From a virus: a stretch of DNA of 55,880 nucleotides. The notes below the pieces were generated by a model, which worked only from the letters and a program-made list of their open reading frames with translations, made no database searches and was not told the origin of the DNA. Below, piece by piece: positions 31,468 through 39,692 of the stretch (its first letter is position 1; every line of letters starts with the position of its first letter). A program made the translations under genes and the position numbers. The stretch is taken from IMG/VR virus record IMGVR_UViG_3300042446_001084, positions 1 to 55,880 of that record; one strand, given 5' to 3'.

Positions 31468-32601
31468 ATGAATGTTTTGATTCTCACGCCCGATCGTGTT
31501 GGCAGTACTCTACTACAAAGATTAATCACAGTTTACATGAATGCACACGCATTTGATCAGCCTGTGATTAATTTGCATGAATTAACCAACGGCATTATGA
31601 AATATTATAGCCCTACATTTAATCAAGAAGTGCTGGGCAAGTTTGAAGATCGACAAAAATGGGGGTATTATCAAACACTGGGGGAAATCACAGAACTTCT
31701 TGGCTCAGTTAAACATTATAAAACCACAAGACTAGCACATTATCATATTAAAAAACGACAGGACACTATTGCTAGTCAAGTTCCTTTTTACGAATATCTA
31801 AATCAAAATTTTTACATCATCAGTGCCCAACGAGACAATTTGTTTGAGCATGGATTGAGCTGGTGTATATCAAACGAGTCAAAGAAATTAAATGTGTTTA
31901 GCCATCAAGAAAAAGTTGATGCATTTTCTAACATTTATAAAAATAAGATCAACGTTGATCCATTGGCACTAACAAAATACCTTGACCAGTATGTTGAGTA
32001 TCTGGCCTGGGTAGACAATCACTTTGACGTTAACTCGTATTTTAAATACGACAAAGATATGTCAAGACTAGAAGAGTACATACTTGGGCTGTCTATCTTT
32101 GGCCAGCAACCAAATAAACGGTCCTGGAAAGACATCTTTGAACTAGAGTTTGCTGACTGGAATAAGTGTCATTACTTGATCAGCGATCTAAGCGGAATCA
32201 GCACACAACTGCCAACTGTTGACCATCCACAGTTGACCTATGACGGAAAAGAATCCAACTTTGATAATGTGCAACTACAAAGCCTGGCAAGAACAGAGAT
32301 ACCAAAGTCTTTGTCCGTGATTGATCAACGTTTCTTAATAAAAAACGGGCCTGGTTATCAAAAAGCACACAATGCCATCAACGAACTGGTAGAAAATAAA
32401 GTGTTGGTCACGCCTGTACCAATAAAACTGCAGACAATGCTGGAAAAGAAGTTATTAATTAATAATTTTTCTCAGTGTGTTGATGTTTACAATAAATGGT
32501 CAGAAGCCACAGGCAAGGGTATTCAGTACTCTGATGAAGATATTCAATCAACAATAAAAGAAGAAATCAAAACCTGGCATGCCACAGCTTTGTTAAAGTA
32601 A
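31468..32601 (+). CDS. Sulfotransferase-like P-loop protein
   Basis: A 377-residue protein from the ATG at 31468; a longer frame begins in the endolysin gene antisense and is rejected. The start MNVLILTPDRVGSTLLQRLI has the sulfotransferase 5'-phosphosulfate loop pattern (PxRxGST), and FYIISAQRDNLFEHGLSWCI fits the R-D 3'-phosphate motif. It is on the plus strand, unlike its neighbours. Two other sulfotransferase-like genes and an APS-kinase-like gene follow. Substrate unknown. Confidence 0.7.
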   Translation: MNVLILTPDRVGSTLLQRLITVYMNAHAFDQPVINLHELTNGIMKYYSPTFNQEVLGKFEDRQKWGYYQTLGEITELLGSVKHYKTTRLAHYHIKKRQDTIASQVPFYEYLNQNFYIISAQRDNLFEHGLSWCISNESKKLNVFSHQEKVDAFSNIYKNKINVDPLALTKYLDQYVEYLAWVDNHFDVNSYFKYDKDMSRLEEYILGLSIFGQQPNKRSWKDIFELEFADWNKCHYLISDLSGISTQLPTVDHPQLTYDGKESNFDNVQLQSLARTEIPKSLSVIDQRFLIKNGPGYQKAHNAINELVENKVLVTPVPIKLQTMLEKKLLINNFSQCVDVYNKWSEATGKGIQYSDEDIQSTIKEEIKTWHATALLK

Positions 32602-33438
32602 ATCTGTAATCTTGTCCACAAAGGCAGCGGCAGTTTTGATATCATAATGATAGCCGTCTCTAGCAAGATCTAATTTTTCAAATTCAGGAATAAATTGTAC
32701 ATCAGGTAATTGCTCGCGAAACATTGATTTAAAACCAGGCGCAGAAAAATTAGGAATAACGCTGTGAATTATGTTACAGTTGCCTTTGTTTTCTTCAATC
32801 TTGTTAATACAATCAATGGTCAATGCTATGTCTGCCTCATCTGTGCTTCTAGTAAAATGCAGTTTCAGATCCTCATCACTGACATTTGTCCAAGATTGAT
32901 CACATGTTTTTAATTCGTCAGATATAAATTTAGGTAAGGTATCCATGTGGTTGATGTTGGGACATGCGGGCCAAGAAGAATCTTTAACATTGTTGTAAAA
33001 GTCTCTCCACTTTTTATTCAATACTGTTTGATAACTATTTTCTCTACGATGTAGATAACTCCAATGTATGATTACCGTTTCAGGAACAATTTCTTGAATA
33101 ACTGTTAATGCTTTTCTTTTAATCCATGGATTACTACCACCGTCCATGCTTACATTTATAGTTCGTTGTTTTAACTGTGACTGTAGTATATTTGGCCAAG
33201 TGTGAGATAACGGACTTCCAATGCCCACAGTAAAGCTATCACCAATACACCAAATTGACTTTTTTAGATCCACAGGCCATTCAGAATCTCTGAAGCCTCG
33301 ACTGTTGTATTTGTAATCTACTGTAAATTTGTATCTAGTAAAATGATCTCTATCTAGCGCAGAGTTAACGCTGTCAATGCCGCTGTATTCCCAACGTTGA
33401 TTTATCCTACTAGGTAAAATAAAATCAGGCAGAATCAC
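32593..33438 (-). CDS. SGNH/GDSL hydrolase-like protein
   Basis: A 281-residue protein with a GDSL-family block I: WCIGDSFTVGIGSPLSHTWP (Ser in GDS). The block III/V residues (near SMDGGSNPWIK and the C-terminal RDGYHYD with a His) also fit: DxxH-like GYHYD near the end. The fold could be an esterase acting on acylated sugars. The gene ends inside the 3' end of the plus-strand sulfotransferase gene. Substrate unknown. Confidence 0.75.
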   Translation of the reverse strand: MILPDFILPSRINQRWEYSGIDSVNSALDRDHFTRYKFTVDYKYNSRGFRDSEWPVDLKKSIWCIGDSFTVGIGSPLSHTWPNILQSQLKQRTINVSMDGGSNPWIKRKALTVIQEIVPETVIIHWSYLHRRENSYQTVLNKKWRDFYNNVKDSSWPACPNINHMDTLPKFISDELKTCDQSWTNVSDEDLKLHFTRSTDEADIALTIDCINKIEENKGNCNIIHSVIPNFSAPGFKSMFREQLPDVQFIPEFEKLDLARDGYHYDIKTAAAFVDKITDLL

Positions 33439-34229
33439 TCAAGTCCCATGCTCTTACGAATTTTAGTTGCGCTGATATCAGTTACTGATGAATCAAATGA
33501 CTCTTGTTCAATTTTATAGCCAACATCGCGACCATATGTAATGTTTACAATGTTTGGGACAATTTGTATTTCATATTGACCCTGATATAACATATCTAAA
33601 TCACGTCGAATAAATGACTTGACTTGTTCTATAGCAAAAGGATTGGATCCTTGCCAACCTTGACAATCACGTATCTGAATTACAACTTGCCCAGTTTTAG
33701 CAATAGCACGTTCGAACAACGCACGATGGCCTGCATGCCACGGTTGCCAACGGCCTAGCATTTGCACAGTTTCTTTTTGCCAATCAAATGTAGGACGACG
33801 TCTATTATCTAATATGTGTGCGGCTACAAACTCACCCCATTTCTCGCCATGCTGTTCAATAATACGGAAGTCATATACTTCTGGAGCAATAAAGGCTTTG
33901 TTTGTATCTTCGTAACGACCTTTATCGATTGTGTCAACCCAAACTGTCCAGTCTGCCTTAAAGTTGTTGCGCATTTCAACCAATGGTGCAACAAAATCAC
34001 AGATAACATAATCTACATCTGTCATAGAATCTGCTAGTTCACGCATACGTAAACTCTGACGAATACGTCCAGCATCACTGAAATCCCAGTCATTGTATTT
34101 TTTACGCACATCGTCGGCGTTTAACCAACCCACACGTTTTTTATCTGCTTGCAAATGGTCAACAATGTGTTGAGCCAAATAAGTCTTGCCTGCGCCGGGC
34201 AGGCCCATGATTAAAATACGTTGTGTCAT
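33435..34229 (-). CDS. Fusion of APS-kinase-like P-loop kinase and nucleotidylyltransferase
   Basis: A 264-residue two-domain protein. Residues 1-150 form a P-loop kinase: MGLPGAGKTYLAQHIVDHL, then GWLNADDVRKKYND, resembling adenylylsulfate kinase (CysC) motifs. Residues 165-264 form a cytidylyl/adenylyltransferase: MLGRWQPWHAGHRALFERA with HxGH and SVTDISATKIRKSMG with the SxTxIR motif. If it makes PAPS, it could supply the sulfotransferase-like proteins nearby; NAD-type metabolism is the alternative. The fusion order (kinase first) differs from bacterial NadR. Confidence 0.75.
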   Translation of the reverse strand: MTQRILIMGLPGAGKTYLAQHIVDHLQADKKRVGWLNADDVRKKYNDWDFSDAGRIRQSLRMRELADSMTDVDYVICDFVAPLVEMRNNFKADWTVWVDTIDKGRYEDTNKAFIAPEVYDFRIIEQHGEKWGEFVAAHILDNRRRPTFDWQKETVQMLGRWQPWHAGHRALFERAIAKTGQVVIQIRDCQGWQGSNPFAIEQVKSFIRRDLDMLYQGQYEIQIVPNIVNITYGRDVGYKIEQESFDSSVTDISATKIRKSMGLE

Positions 34230-34241
34230 TTTTATTTCCTA

Positions 34242-34571
34242 TTATCTTAAGTTGTTCATTGCATTTGCAAAATGAGTAAATGCAATAATACATTTTATCT
34301 GTAGTAACAATTGTGGATCTACGGTATTGTCATAATATGCCGAATCGCTAATCAATTTATCAACTAGGTTAATTATATTACTATCAAATGTGTTGATGTT
34401 AAATTCAAAGGGTAAATGGTCAATATAACATTGATCGCAATTATTCTTTTTACTTACATAAGAAAAAATATAGTCTCTTTCTTTTTTTGAAAAAGATGCA
34501 GAATTGTATAATCCAACTACTATAATTTTTTTGTACAAGTTACCAATGTCTTCTCGCAAATATGGTAACAT
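34242..34571 (-). CDS. Small hypothetical protein
   Basis: A 109-residue, Asn/Tyr/Cys-containing, AT-rich gene starting MLPYLREDIGNLYKKIIVVG. It contains CDQCYIDHLPFEFN. The composition is more AT-rich than its neighbours. No family recognised; the start precedes a 19-base gap to the next gene. Confidence 0.5.
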   Translation of the reverse strand: MLPYLREDIGNLYKKIIVVGLYNSASFSKKERDYIFSYVSKKNNCDQCYIDHLPFEFNINTFDSNIINLVDKLISDSAYYDNTVDPQLLLQIKCIIAFTHFANAMNNLR

Positions 34572-34590
34572 TAAGTTTTTCCGTGCATAT

Positions 34591-35220
34591 TCATTTCCAT
34601 TTCCTTGAAGAGTGTTGTGCTAGATCATCTGTGGCATGATGTTCCACAGGTTGAAAGTATTTACTGTTGGTATCATCCTGCAGAACATATTTCAATTGTG
34701 GATGATCAAACTCTATAGGGAATTCTAATTGTTTTGAAATTTGAAGCAAATAATTTTCTCTATAAAGATGAAGTAACTCGTAACTTAGGAATACAGGATT
34801 CCATGTTGTTAATTTTTCATATTCTGCTAGTGCTATATCATATGTGGGTTCACCTCGCACACGAGTTTCTTGATAGTTTAATATGTTACGGTCACGACCA
34901 ATGATAGCAATCTTTACACGAATGCCCAGACCCATGGCAGTGGCAGCAAAACGCACAATGTTGGGCACGGTGCGCTCACCGTTCATCATGTATGGTGTGC
35001 TTACGCTGGTCACAAAGTACTCGCAGTTGCCCCAGTTGAATTCCTTTAGCCGATCAGGATCTTCCCAGTACTCAGCAAAGGGTTCTTGATCATGTCCTAT
35101 CCAGTATTCATGTAACAAGGCATGCCAGGCATACACATCGGGATGTAGTGCAAAGATTTTTGACCATAAATGATTACCGGATCCCTGCGGCCCTGTTAAT
35201 ATTAAAAGTGTTTTTGCCAT
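34591..35220 (-). CDS. Sulfotransferase-like P-loop protein
   Basis: A 209-residue protein from the ATG at 35220. MAKTLLILTGPQGSGNHLWS is a sulfotransferase-type phosphate loop, and VKIAIIGRDRNILNYQETR matches the second nucleotide-binding motif (I-G-R-D). It overlaps the DUF2061 gene by 19 bases. It is the second of three such proteins in the island. Substrate unknown. Confidence 0.68.
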   Translation of the reverse strand: MAKTLLILTGPQGSGNHLWSKIFALHPDVYAWHALLHEYWIGHDQEPFAEYWEDPDRLKEFNWGNCEYFVTSVSTPYMMNGERTVPNIVRFAATAMGLGIRVKIAIIGRDRNILNYQETRVRGEPTYDIALAEYEKLTTWNPVFLSYELLHLYRENYLLQISKQLEFPIEFDHPQLKYVLQDDTNSKYFQPVEHHATDDLAQHSSRKWK

Positions 35221-35411
35221 GCAATCTTGTTCCAAATTCTTTCGTGTACGTAATACAATATGGTATTCAGTGTGACTTGAGTTATTGCAATTGTGCCAGC
35301 AACAGAAAAATCACCTAGCACCAAATAAGATATTGCAAAAGTTGCACCGCTACCAGTTATACGCCAACTAATTGTCTTGACTAAACTTCTTGTTGATGTG
35401 TCTGTGCTCAT
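35202..35411 (-). CDS. DUF2061 membrane protein
   Basis: A 69-residue protein with two membrane segments and the DUF2061 pattern: RSLVKTISWRITGSGATFAI near the start and YYVHERIWNKIAWQ at the end. DUF2061 genes are often beside sulfate-activation (CysC) genes, which fits the APS-kinase-like fusion three genes away. Function unknown. It overlaps the oxygenase stop by four bases. Confidence 0.85.
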   Translation of the reverse strand: MSTDTSTRSLVKTISWRITGSGATFAISYLVLGDFSVAGTIAITQVTLNTILYYVHERIWNKIAWQKHF

Positions 35412-36070
35412 TGTAGTGAGGATAAGAAATTGCGAGTCTTATCTGTGATAACACCAGTCAACTGAAATGTCACTCTAGGATGGTGACCTGCATTGGCTGT
35501 GGAGTGCGGTATGTTAACCCAGTCGAATGTTGATACATCGCCGGCCTGCCATTGATTCCAGTGATAGTTCCCATATTCCCAAAACTGTCCTGGTTGCCAG
35601 TCTGTTAATTGTACAAAATAACGTCCTATCTTTGACGGATCTTCTGGGCACCATTTCTGCAGTTTGTCTATGTGTAAGTTCCACACTTCTCCAGGTTGTT
35701 GTACATGTATGCGTTCCATGCAATCATCAAGGCCAAATGCCGCGGTAATTGCTTGCAACGAAGCGGGAATACGCCAGTTAATGTGAGTAATGATCATTTT
35801 GGGATCTGCACCCACACGTTCAATGTCGTATTCTTCTGCTAACAAATCTTCACGCGGAGGAGGAACACCTTCACCTTTGTAGCCGCGAGTTTCCCAGGTT
35901 GCTGGATTAGAGTTGGCCACAATGTCTGCTATGTCTGCTGTCCATGTGGGTTCGATATGTCCTAGATGGGTGATTACATCTTTGAATCGATCTATTTTGA
36001 CGCTGTCAAAATGATATGTGCTATAACTCTTTGTGTAATCCCAACTGCTTTTGAATTCTTCTGTTATCAT
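35408..36070 (-). CDS. 2-oxoglutarate/Fe(II) oxygenase-like protein
   Basis: A 220-residue protein with the facial triad pattern: RIHVQQPGEVWNLHIDKLQ (HxD) and a distal His plus Arg in IPHSTANAGHHPRVTFQLTG (His for iron, Arg for 2-oxoglutarate). Aspartyl/asparaginyl hydroxylase-like or small-molecule hydroxylases look like this. It overlaps the neighbouring sulfotransferase-like gene. Substrate unknown; a role in modifying cell-surface or phage molecules is a guess. Confidence 0.75.
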   Translation of the reverse strand: MITEEFKSSWDYTKSYSTYHFDSVKIDRFKDVITHLGHIEPTWTADIADIVANSNPATWETRGYKGEGVPPPREDLLAEEYDIERVGADPKMIITHINWRIPASLQAITAAFGLDDCMERIHVQQPGEVWNLHIDKLQKWCPEDPSKIGRYFVQLTDWQPGQFWEYGNYHWNQWQAGDVSTFDWVNIPHSTANAGHHPRVTFQLTGVITDKTRNFLSSLQ

Positions 36071-36699
36071 ATTACTTTTACCCTTACGTCTGATGTTGCA
36101 TAGTCTTGAGAATATTCCACAGGCGGGAGTTCAATGTTTAGTGCTTGTGCCAATTGAACATTGTCTGACACTATTTTACCAGTGTACTTCCACCAGGCTT
36201 TCAGGATGTCTCGATTTTGACTTTTGATAATCCGAGCCATGTGTTTTAAGTCTTTGAAATACTCGTGATAGTCAGGGTAAGTGATGTCAAAATGCCCACA
36301 CTTGACCCACCAGCCCAGACATGAATCATCGCCACGATGTACAATTACAACAGGCGTTTCAGGGAATAATTCTCGCAAATGTTCAATATGATTGGAAAAC
36401 ACATGGCTTTTGATAATTCGTGTACCTTTGGATTCTTTGAATTGAAAGGGTTCTGCAAATATTTTTTCCAGTTGTTCTCGATTCAATGCGGTTAAATCTT
36501 CGGGCAATGGAGAGATCATGCCGGGGTCAAAGTATGCACCCAAATGCATTAGTTCTTTAACCCCAGTATCGCCAGCGTCGTGATAATAAGTCCACTCATC
36601 TCTATAGTCGCTACGATCAATGTCTGCGCTGTAGTAGATGTTTTTAACTACGCTACTCCATTTTGAGCCTGGAGCACCGGCTACGAATATGTATTTCAT
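36067..36699 (-). CDS. Sulfotransferase-like P-loop protein
   Basis: A 210-residue protein starting MKYIFVAGAPGSKWSSVVKN, a phosphate-binding loop of sulfotransferase type, and RIIKSHVFSNHIEHLRELFP then VVIVHRGDDSCLGWW, matching the conserved K-H and R-D motifs of the family. It overlaps both neighbours by four bases. Third in the set. Confidence 0.68.
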   Translation of the reverse strand: MKYIFVAGAPGSKWSSVVKNIYYSADIDRSDYRDEWTYYHDAGDTGVKELMHLGAYFDPGMISPLPEDLTALNREQLEKIFAEPFQFKESKGTRIIKSHVFSNHIEHLRELFPETPVVIVHRGDDSCLGWWVKCGHFDITYPDYHEYFKDLKHMARIIKSQNRDILKAWWKYTGKIVSDNVQLAQALNIELPPVEYSQDYATSDVRVKVI

Positions 36700-37682
36700 T
36701 CTTTACTTAAATCAATTCGACTCAACACAGGAATAAATGCCGCACGTAATTCGTCCATTTGCTTTCGAAGCCCGACAGGAGTCAACTCATCTTCAGCATA
36801 GAAAATAACATTGGCATCCGTGTACTCTTTGTATTCTGCTGAACGAATAGCCTTGCTGAATTGCTGTTGATACCATGCAACAATGTCCTTGTCTGTGCCA
36901 GGCGGCAATTGTATTGACCAGGCCGCATACACATTGATACCAGGCGCTACTGTGTTTAACAATGGGACATCAGGAAATTGTGCCATCCGACGTGTGCCTG
37001 TAAATCCAATGGGTTTTACCTTGCCTGCATCAACTAGAGCTTTGGCCACTGCAATAGGAATAATAGCAAACTCAGTGCCAGCAAATTTTGGATCAAAGCT
37101 AGCGGCACTTTGTACTGCAGGCTGTGGTCCGTTAAACTTGATGGGTTTGACTGTGTCTTTGTTGCCCTTGCCCTTGTCCATCAAATACTCAAATGCTGTG
37201 CGATGTGCGCCACCACCAATGGCAATGTTGATTGTTCTGCCTGACTGAATATACTTCACAAACTCTTGTGGGGTGTTAATGCCGCTTTTGACGCCAGCAA
37301 CCAATACCAACGGGCTCTTGCCCATGGTCAACACATCAACAAATGAGTCGTAGTTGTATTTCTTAATTGACTTTTCCCAGATATCATTTGTAACATAACT
37401 GCTCATATGACTAGGCAAGTTAATAGTATAGCCGTCATTTGGCGCTTCTAAAAAACGGTTGTTGGCAATAACACTATCTGCTCCAGGAATGTTTTGTACA
37501 ACATACACAAACTTTGGGTTTTGTTTCTGTACAATATCAGCTAGTTTTCTAAAGGCCATTTCATTACCTGCACCGGGTGTGTTACCTATGTATACAGTAA
37601 CGGGTTTGGTTGGTTCCCATGCGTAAACTAGTGTACTTGCAGTAACAAGTAATGCGGCTATAAACTTTTTTAATGTACTCAT
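36696..37682 (-). CDS. Bug/TctC-type periplasmic substrate-binding protein
   Basis: A 328-residue protein with a signal peptide (LLVTASTLVYA|W) and the Bug fold: KPVTVYIGNTPGAGNEMAFRK near the start, a VVQNIPGADSVIANN segment, MSSYVTNDIWEK, and a C-terminal domain with VPLLNTVAPGINVYAAW. These proteins bind carboxylates or similar in the periplasm for tripartite tricarboxylate transporters and are very abundant in Burkholderiales. No transporter membrane genes are here, so it would use host parts or act alone. Clearly acquired from a bacterium; intact. Confidence 0.9.
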   Translation of the reverse strand: MSTLKKFIAALLVTASTLVYAWEPTKPVTVYIGNTPGAGNEMAFRKLADIVQKQNPKFVYVVQNIPGADSVIANNRFLEAPNDGYTINLPSHMSSYVTNDIWEKSIKKYNYDSFVDVLTMGKSPLVLVAGVKSGINTPQEFVKYIQSGRTINIAIGGGAHRTAFEYLMDKGKGNKDTVKPIKFNGPQPAVQSAASFDPKFAGTEFAIIPIAVAKALVDAGKVKPIGFTGTRRMAQFPDVPLLNTVAPGINVYAAWSIQLPPGTDKDIVAWYQQQFSKAIRSAEYKEYTDANVIFYAEDELTPVGLRKQMDELRAAFIPVLSRIDLSKE

Positions 37683-37707
37683 ATTATCTCCTTAAATATA
37701 CTTAATT

Positions 37708-37743
37708 AAAAAAACAAGACCAGGAAAATTTTTACAGGTCTTG
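37708..37743 (-). terminator. Rho-independent terminator upstream of the binding-protein gene
   Basis: On the minus strand a 7-bp stem (CAAGACC/GGTCTTG, 37737-37743 with 37715-37721) is followed by seven U (37708-37714). It lies in the gap between two divergent genes and stops minus transcripts coming from 38.5 kb before they read into the binding-protein gene. The gap also holds AT-rich promoter-like sequence. Confidence 0.7.
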
Positions 37744-37775
37744 TAAAATTATTTATCCTAAAGGTAAAATTTTAT

Positions 37776-38510
37776 ATGAATACCAAAATTTTTAACTTAC
37801 TCAACAAAAATTTGCAGACTGCTTTTAATTTACCCAAGTATCAGAGAATTCTTGAAACTATTGGACCAAACACTGAAGTTGACAAACTTCCTTGGACTCC
37901 TGCACGTTATAGAAAGTTCAAAGACGCTGTGGAAGTAGAACTAAGCTTGCCTTGCGATTATGTAGGTACATTACTCAGTATCACCAATGATCTCAGCGAG
38001 CGTTATATCAATCGCTTCTTTGGAGAAATCTGGAAACCCAGAACCGGGGACTACGATTATACAGGATGGCAACTAGCTGAAGAAATTCAAAAGCAAAATC
38101 CCAAAAGTGTGTTAGACGTAGGCTGTGGATATCATCCGTTTAAAGGACGCATCGATAACCTAGTAGGCATTGATCCTTATAACAACTGTGCTGATTACAT
38201 GGTAGACATCCTTGACTACAAGGTTAAACCTGCTAGCCACGATCACATTATTGCACTAGGATCAATTAACTTTAATAGCCGAGACGAAATCGAAAGTCGT
38301 TTTGGCCACTGTGTTGATTTGTTAGCCAGAGGCGGTAAATTTTATCTAAGAGCCAATCCTGGTATCACGCACAAGACAGGACCTTACGTAGAAATCTTTC
38401 CGTGGAGTTTTGAAGTAGTAAACGAGTTTGCTGAAAAATACAATCTTAAGCTATTAGAGTTTAAAAAGGATGCCAACGATAGACTGTACTTTGTGTATTC
38501 TAAACCTTGA
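37776..38510 (+). CDS. Class I SAM-dependent methyltransferase
   Basis: A 244-residue protein on the plus strand. SVLDVGCGYHPFKGRID is motif I, followed by NLVGIDPYN (acidic D in motif II) and DHIIALGSINF (motif IV region), RGGKFYLRANPG (motif VI). Target unknown. It ends overlapping the 3' end of the minus-strand SGNH-like gene. Confidence 0.85.
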   Translation: MNTKIFNLLNKNLQTAFNLPKYQRILETIGPNTEVDKLPWTPARYRKFKDAVEVELSLPCDYVGTLLSITNDLSERYINRFFGEIWKPRTGDYDYTGWQLAEEIQKQNPKSVLDVGCGYHPFKGRIDNLVGIDPYNNCADYMVDILDYKVKPASHDHIIALGSINFNSRDEIESRFGHCVDLLARGGKFYLRANPGITHKTGPYVEIFPWSFEVVNEFAEKYNLKLLEFKKDANDRLYFVYSKP

Positions 38511-39141
38511 TATCTTTGATTAAATCAAAAGCAGCCAAATGAGCTTGTTCTAAAGGGTGTAAGGTATTGCTGATAGGATAGCCTTTAACCTGACTCCACT
38601 CTAAGAAATTCTTATCTTCAAACTTAGTCATGTAAGGGCGTACATAGTTTTGTAGGTCCATAATTCCTGGCGGCGCATGATATTTACTGTCAAAGGTCAA
38701 ATCGTCCATGTAGGTCATTATAAATGGGCAGTTTTTTTCTTTTAATGTGTCTATGGCCAGGCGCATGCACATCAGAGTATTGAGTTTATCTCTGTACTCA
38801 GAGTGCAAATTTTTAAAATAAAACTTAGAGTTAGTATCTTCTTCTATAGGGCGTAGTGTTAGCCAATCGTCTTTGTGATCAGTGTGATCAAAACGATCAA
38901 TCCAGGTCCATCCAACAACAAACAAGCTGTGCTCATTGCAGCCTGCTTGATTTAACACACGGTCAAGTATGCTGAGATTGCCAATGCCCGGACGGGCATA
39001 ACAAATATATTGGTAATCCAAATGATTAGCAAGATGTGCGGGCCAGGTTAGTTTACTGGGTGTGGCCCAAAGAGCGCCATTTCCGTCGTCAGATAAATCT
39101 GTTCCAAAAATGAAACTGCACCCAAAGCTTTTGAGTTTCAT
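38500..39141 (-). CDS. SGNH hydrolase-like protein
   Basis: A 213-residue protein starting MKLKSFGCSFIFGTDLSDDG (GCSF in place of GDS) with CYARPGIGNLSILDRV (Gly/Asn block) and STLHP-like NTLHPLEQAHLAAFD (the terminal His). It belongs to the SGNH-like group common in large aquatic phages. Whether it is an active esterase is unclear, as block I is atypical. A perfect 7-bp inverted repeat (AGGTATA, 39142-39159) lies right before its ATG. Confidence 0.68.
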   Translation of the reverse strand: MKLKSFGCSFIFGTDLSDDGNGALWATPSKLTWPAHLANHLDYQYICYARPGIGNLSILDRVLNQAGCNEHSLFVVGWTWIDRFDHTDHKDDWLTLRPIEEDTNSKFYFKNLHSEYRDKLNTLMCMRLAIDTLKEKNCPFIMTYMDDLTFDSKYHAPPGIMDLQNYVRPYMTKFEDKNFLEWSQVKGYPISNTLHPLEQAHLAAFDLIKDIKV

Positions 39142-39159
39142 AGGTATAGTTATATACCT
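39142..39159 (-). repeat. Perfect inverted repeat at the SGNH-like gene start
   Basis: AGGTATA (39142-39148) and TATACCT (39153-39159), four-base loop, next to the ATG at 39141. The AGG may act as the ribosome site, and the stem could hide it. It overlaps the previous gene's stop. Confidence 0.45.
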
Positions 39160-39692
39160 GCGGCGGCCTGTAGACTGCGAATATCTTTTTCGCGTTCAAA
39201 AATTTGTTTTGGTTGGATGCCTGCGGCTATGCGCATTTCGTTTAGCTCTGACTCTTTTTCTTTGCGATACAGTTTAGGACTTAGCGGAACCAAACTGTCA
39301 AATATTTCTTGAGTAAAAGGGTGCTCTTTCTCTTCGTAGCGCATGGTCCAATCGTCGGGACCAAACTCAGTGAGTGTGCTTAAATCGTCGATTAATTCTG
39401 CTGTGTGCTTGCCTGAAGTACTGCGTCTGCGCATTTCTACATACACAAGATATCTGCCTGCCTTGATTTCTCCAGGACTGGTGTCAGAATCCAACACAAA
39501 GTCGTATCCTTTTTCGAACCAATTCACAAGATCCTTTGCGGCCTGTTTACTGCGAACAAAAAAGCTTAGTACAATAATTTCGTCGTCGTCGCCCATTTTA
39601 CTAGCAAATTCGTCAACGTGAATCGTGGGCTTCATCATGCCCTCTAGGTCCTTGTATTCAAGACCTTCAAACAGCGGCTGGTTGTTGTGCAT
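39150..39692 (-). CDS. Conserved T4-like phage protein, unknown function
   Basis: A 180-residue protein from the ATG at 39692, chosen because GGAGG lies five bases upstream. It starts MHNNQPLFEGLEYKDLEGMM. The core has IVLSFFVRSKQAAKDLVNWF and SPGEIKAGRYLVYVEMRRR, an alpha/beta domain I recall in T4-like phages of aquatic bacteria. A 15-base direct repeat encoding HNNQ lies at its start and in the upstream gene's end, suggesting duplication. Function unknown. Confidence 0.7.
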   Translation of the reverse strand: MHNNQPLFEGLEYKDLEGMMKPTIHVDEFASKMGDDDEIIVLSFFVRSKQAAKDLVNWFEKGYDFVLDSDTSPGEIKAGRYLVYVEMRRRSTSGKHTAELIDDLSTLTEFGPDDWTMRYEEKEHPFTQEIFDSLVPLSPKLYRKEKESELNEMRIAAGIQPKQIFEREKDIRSLQAAAGI

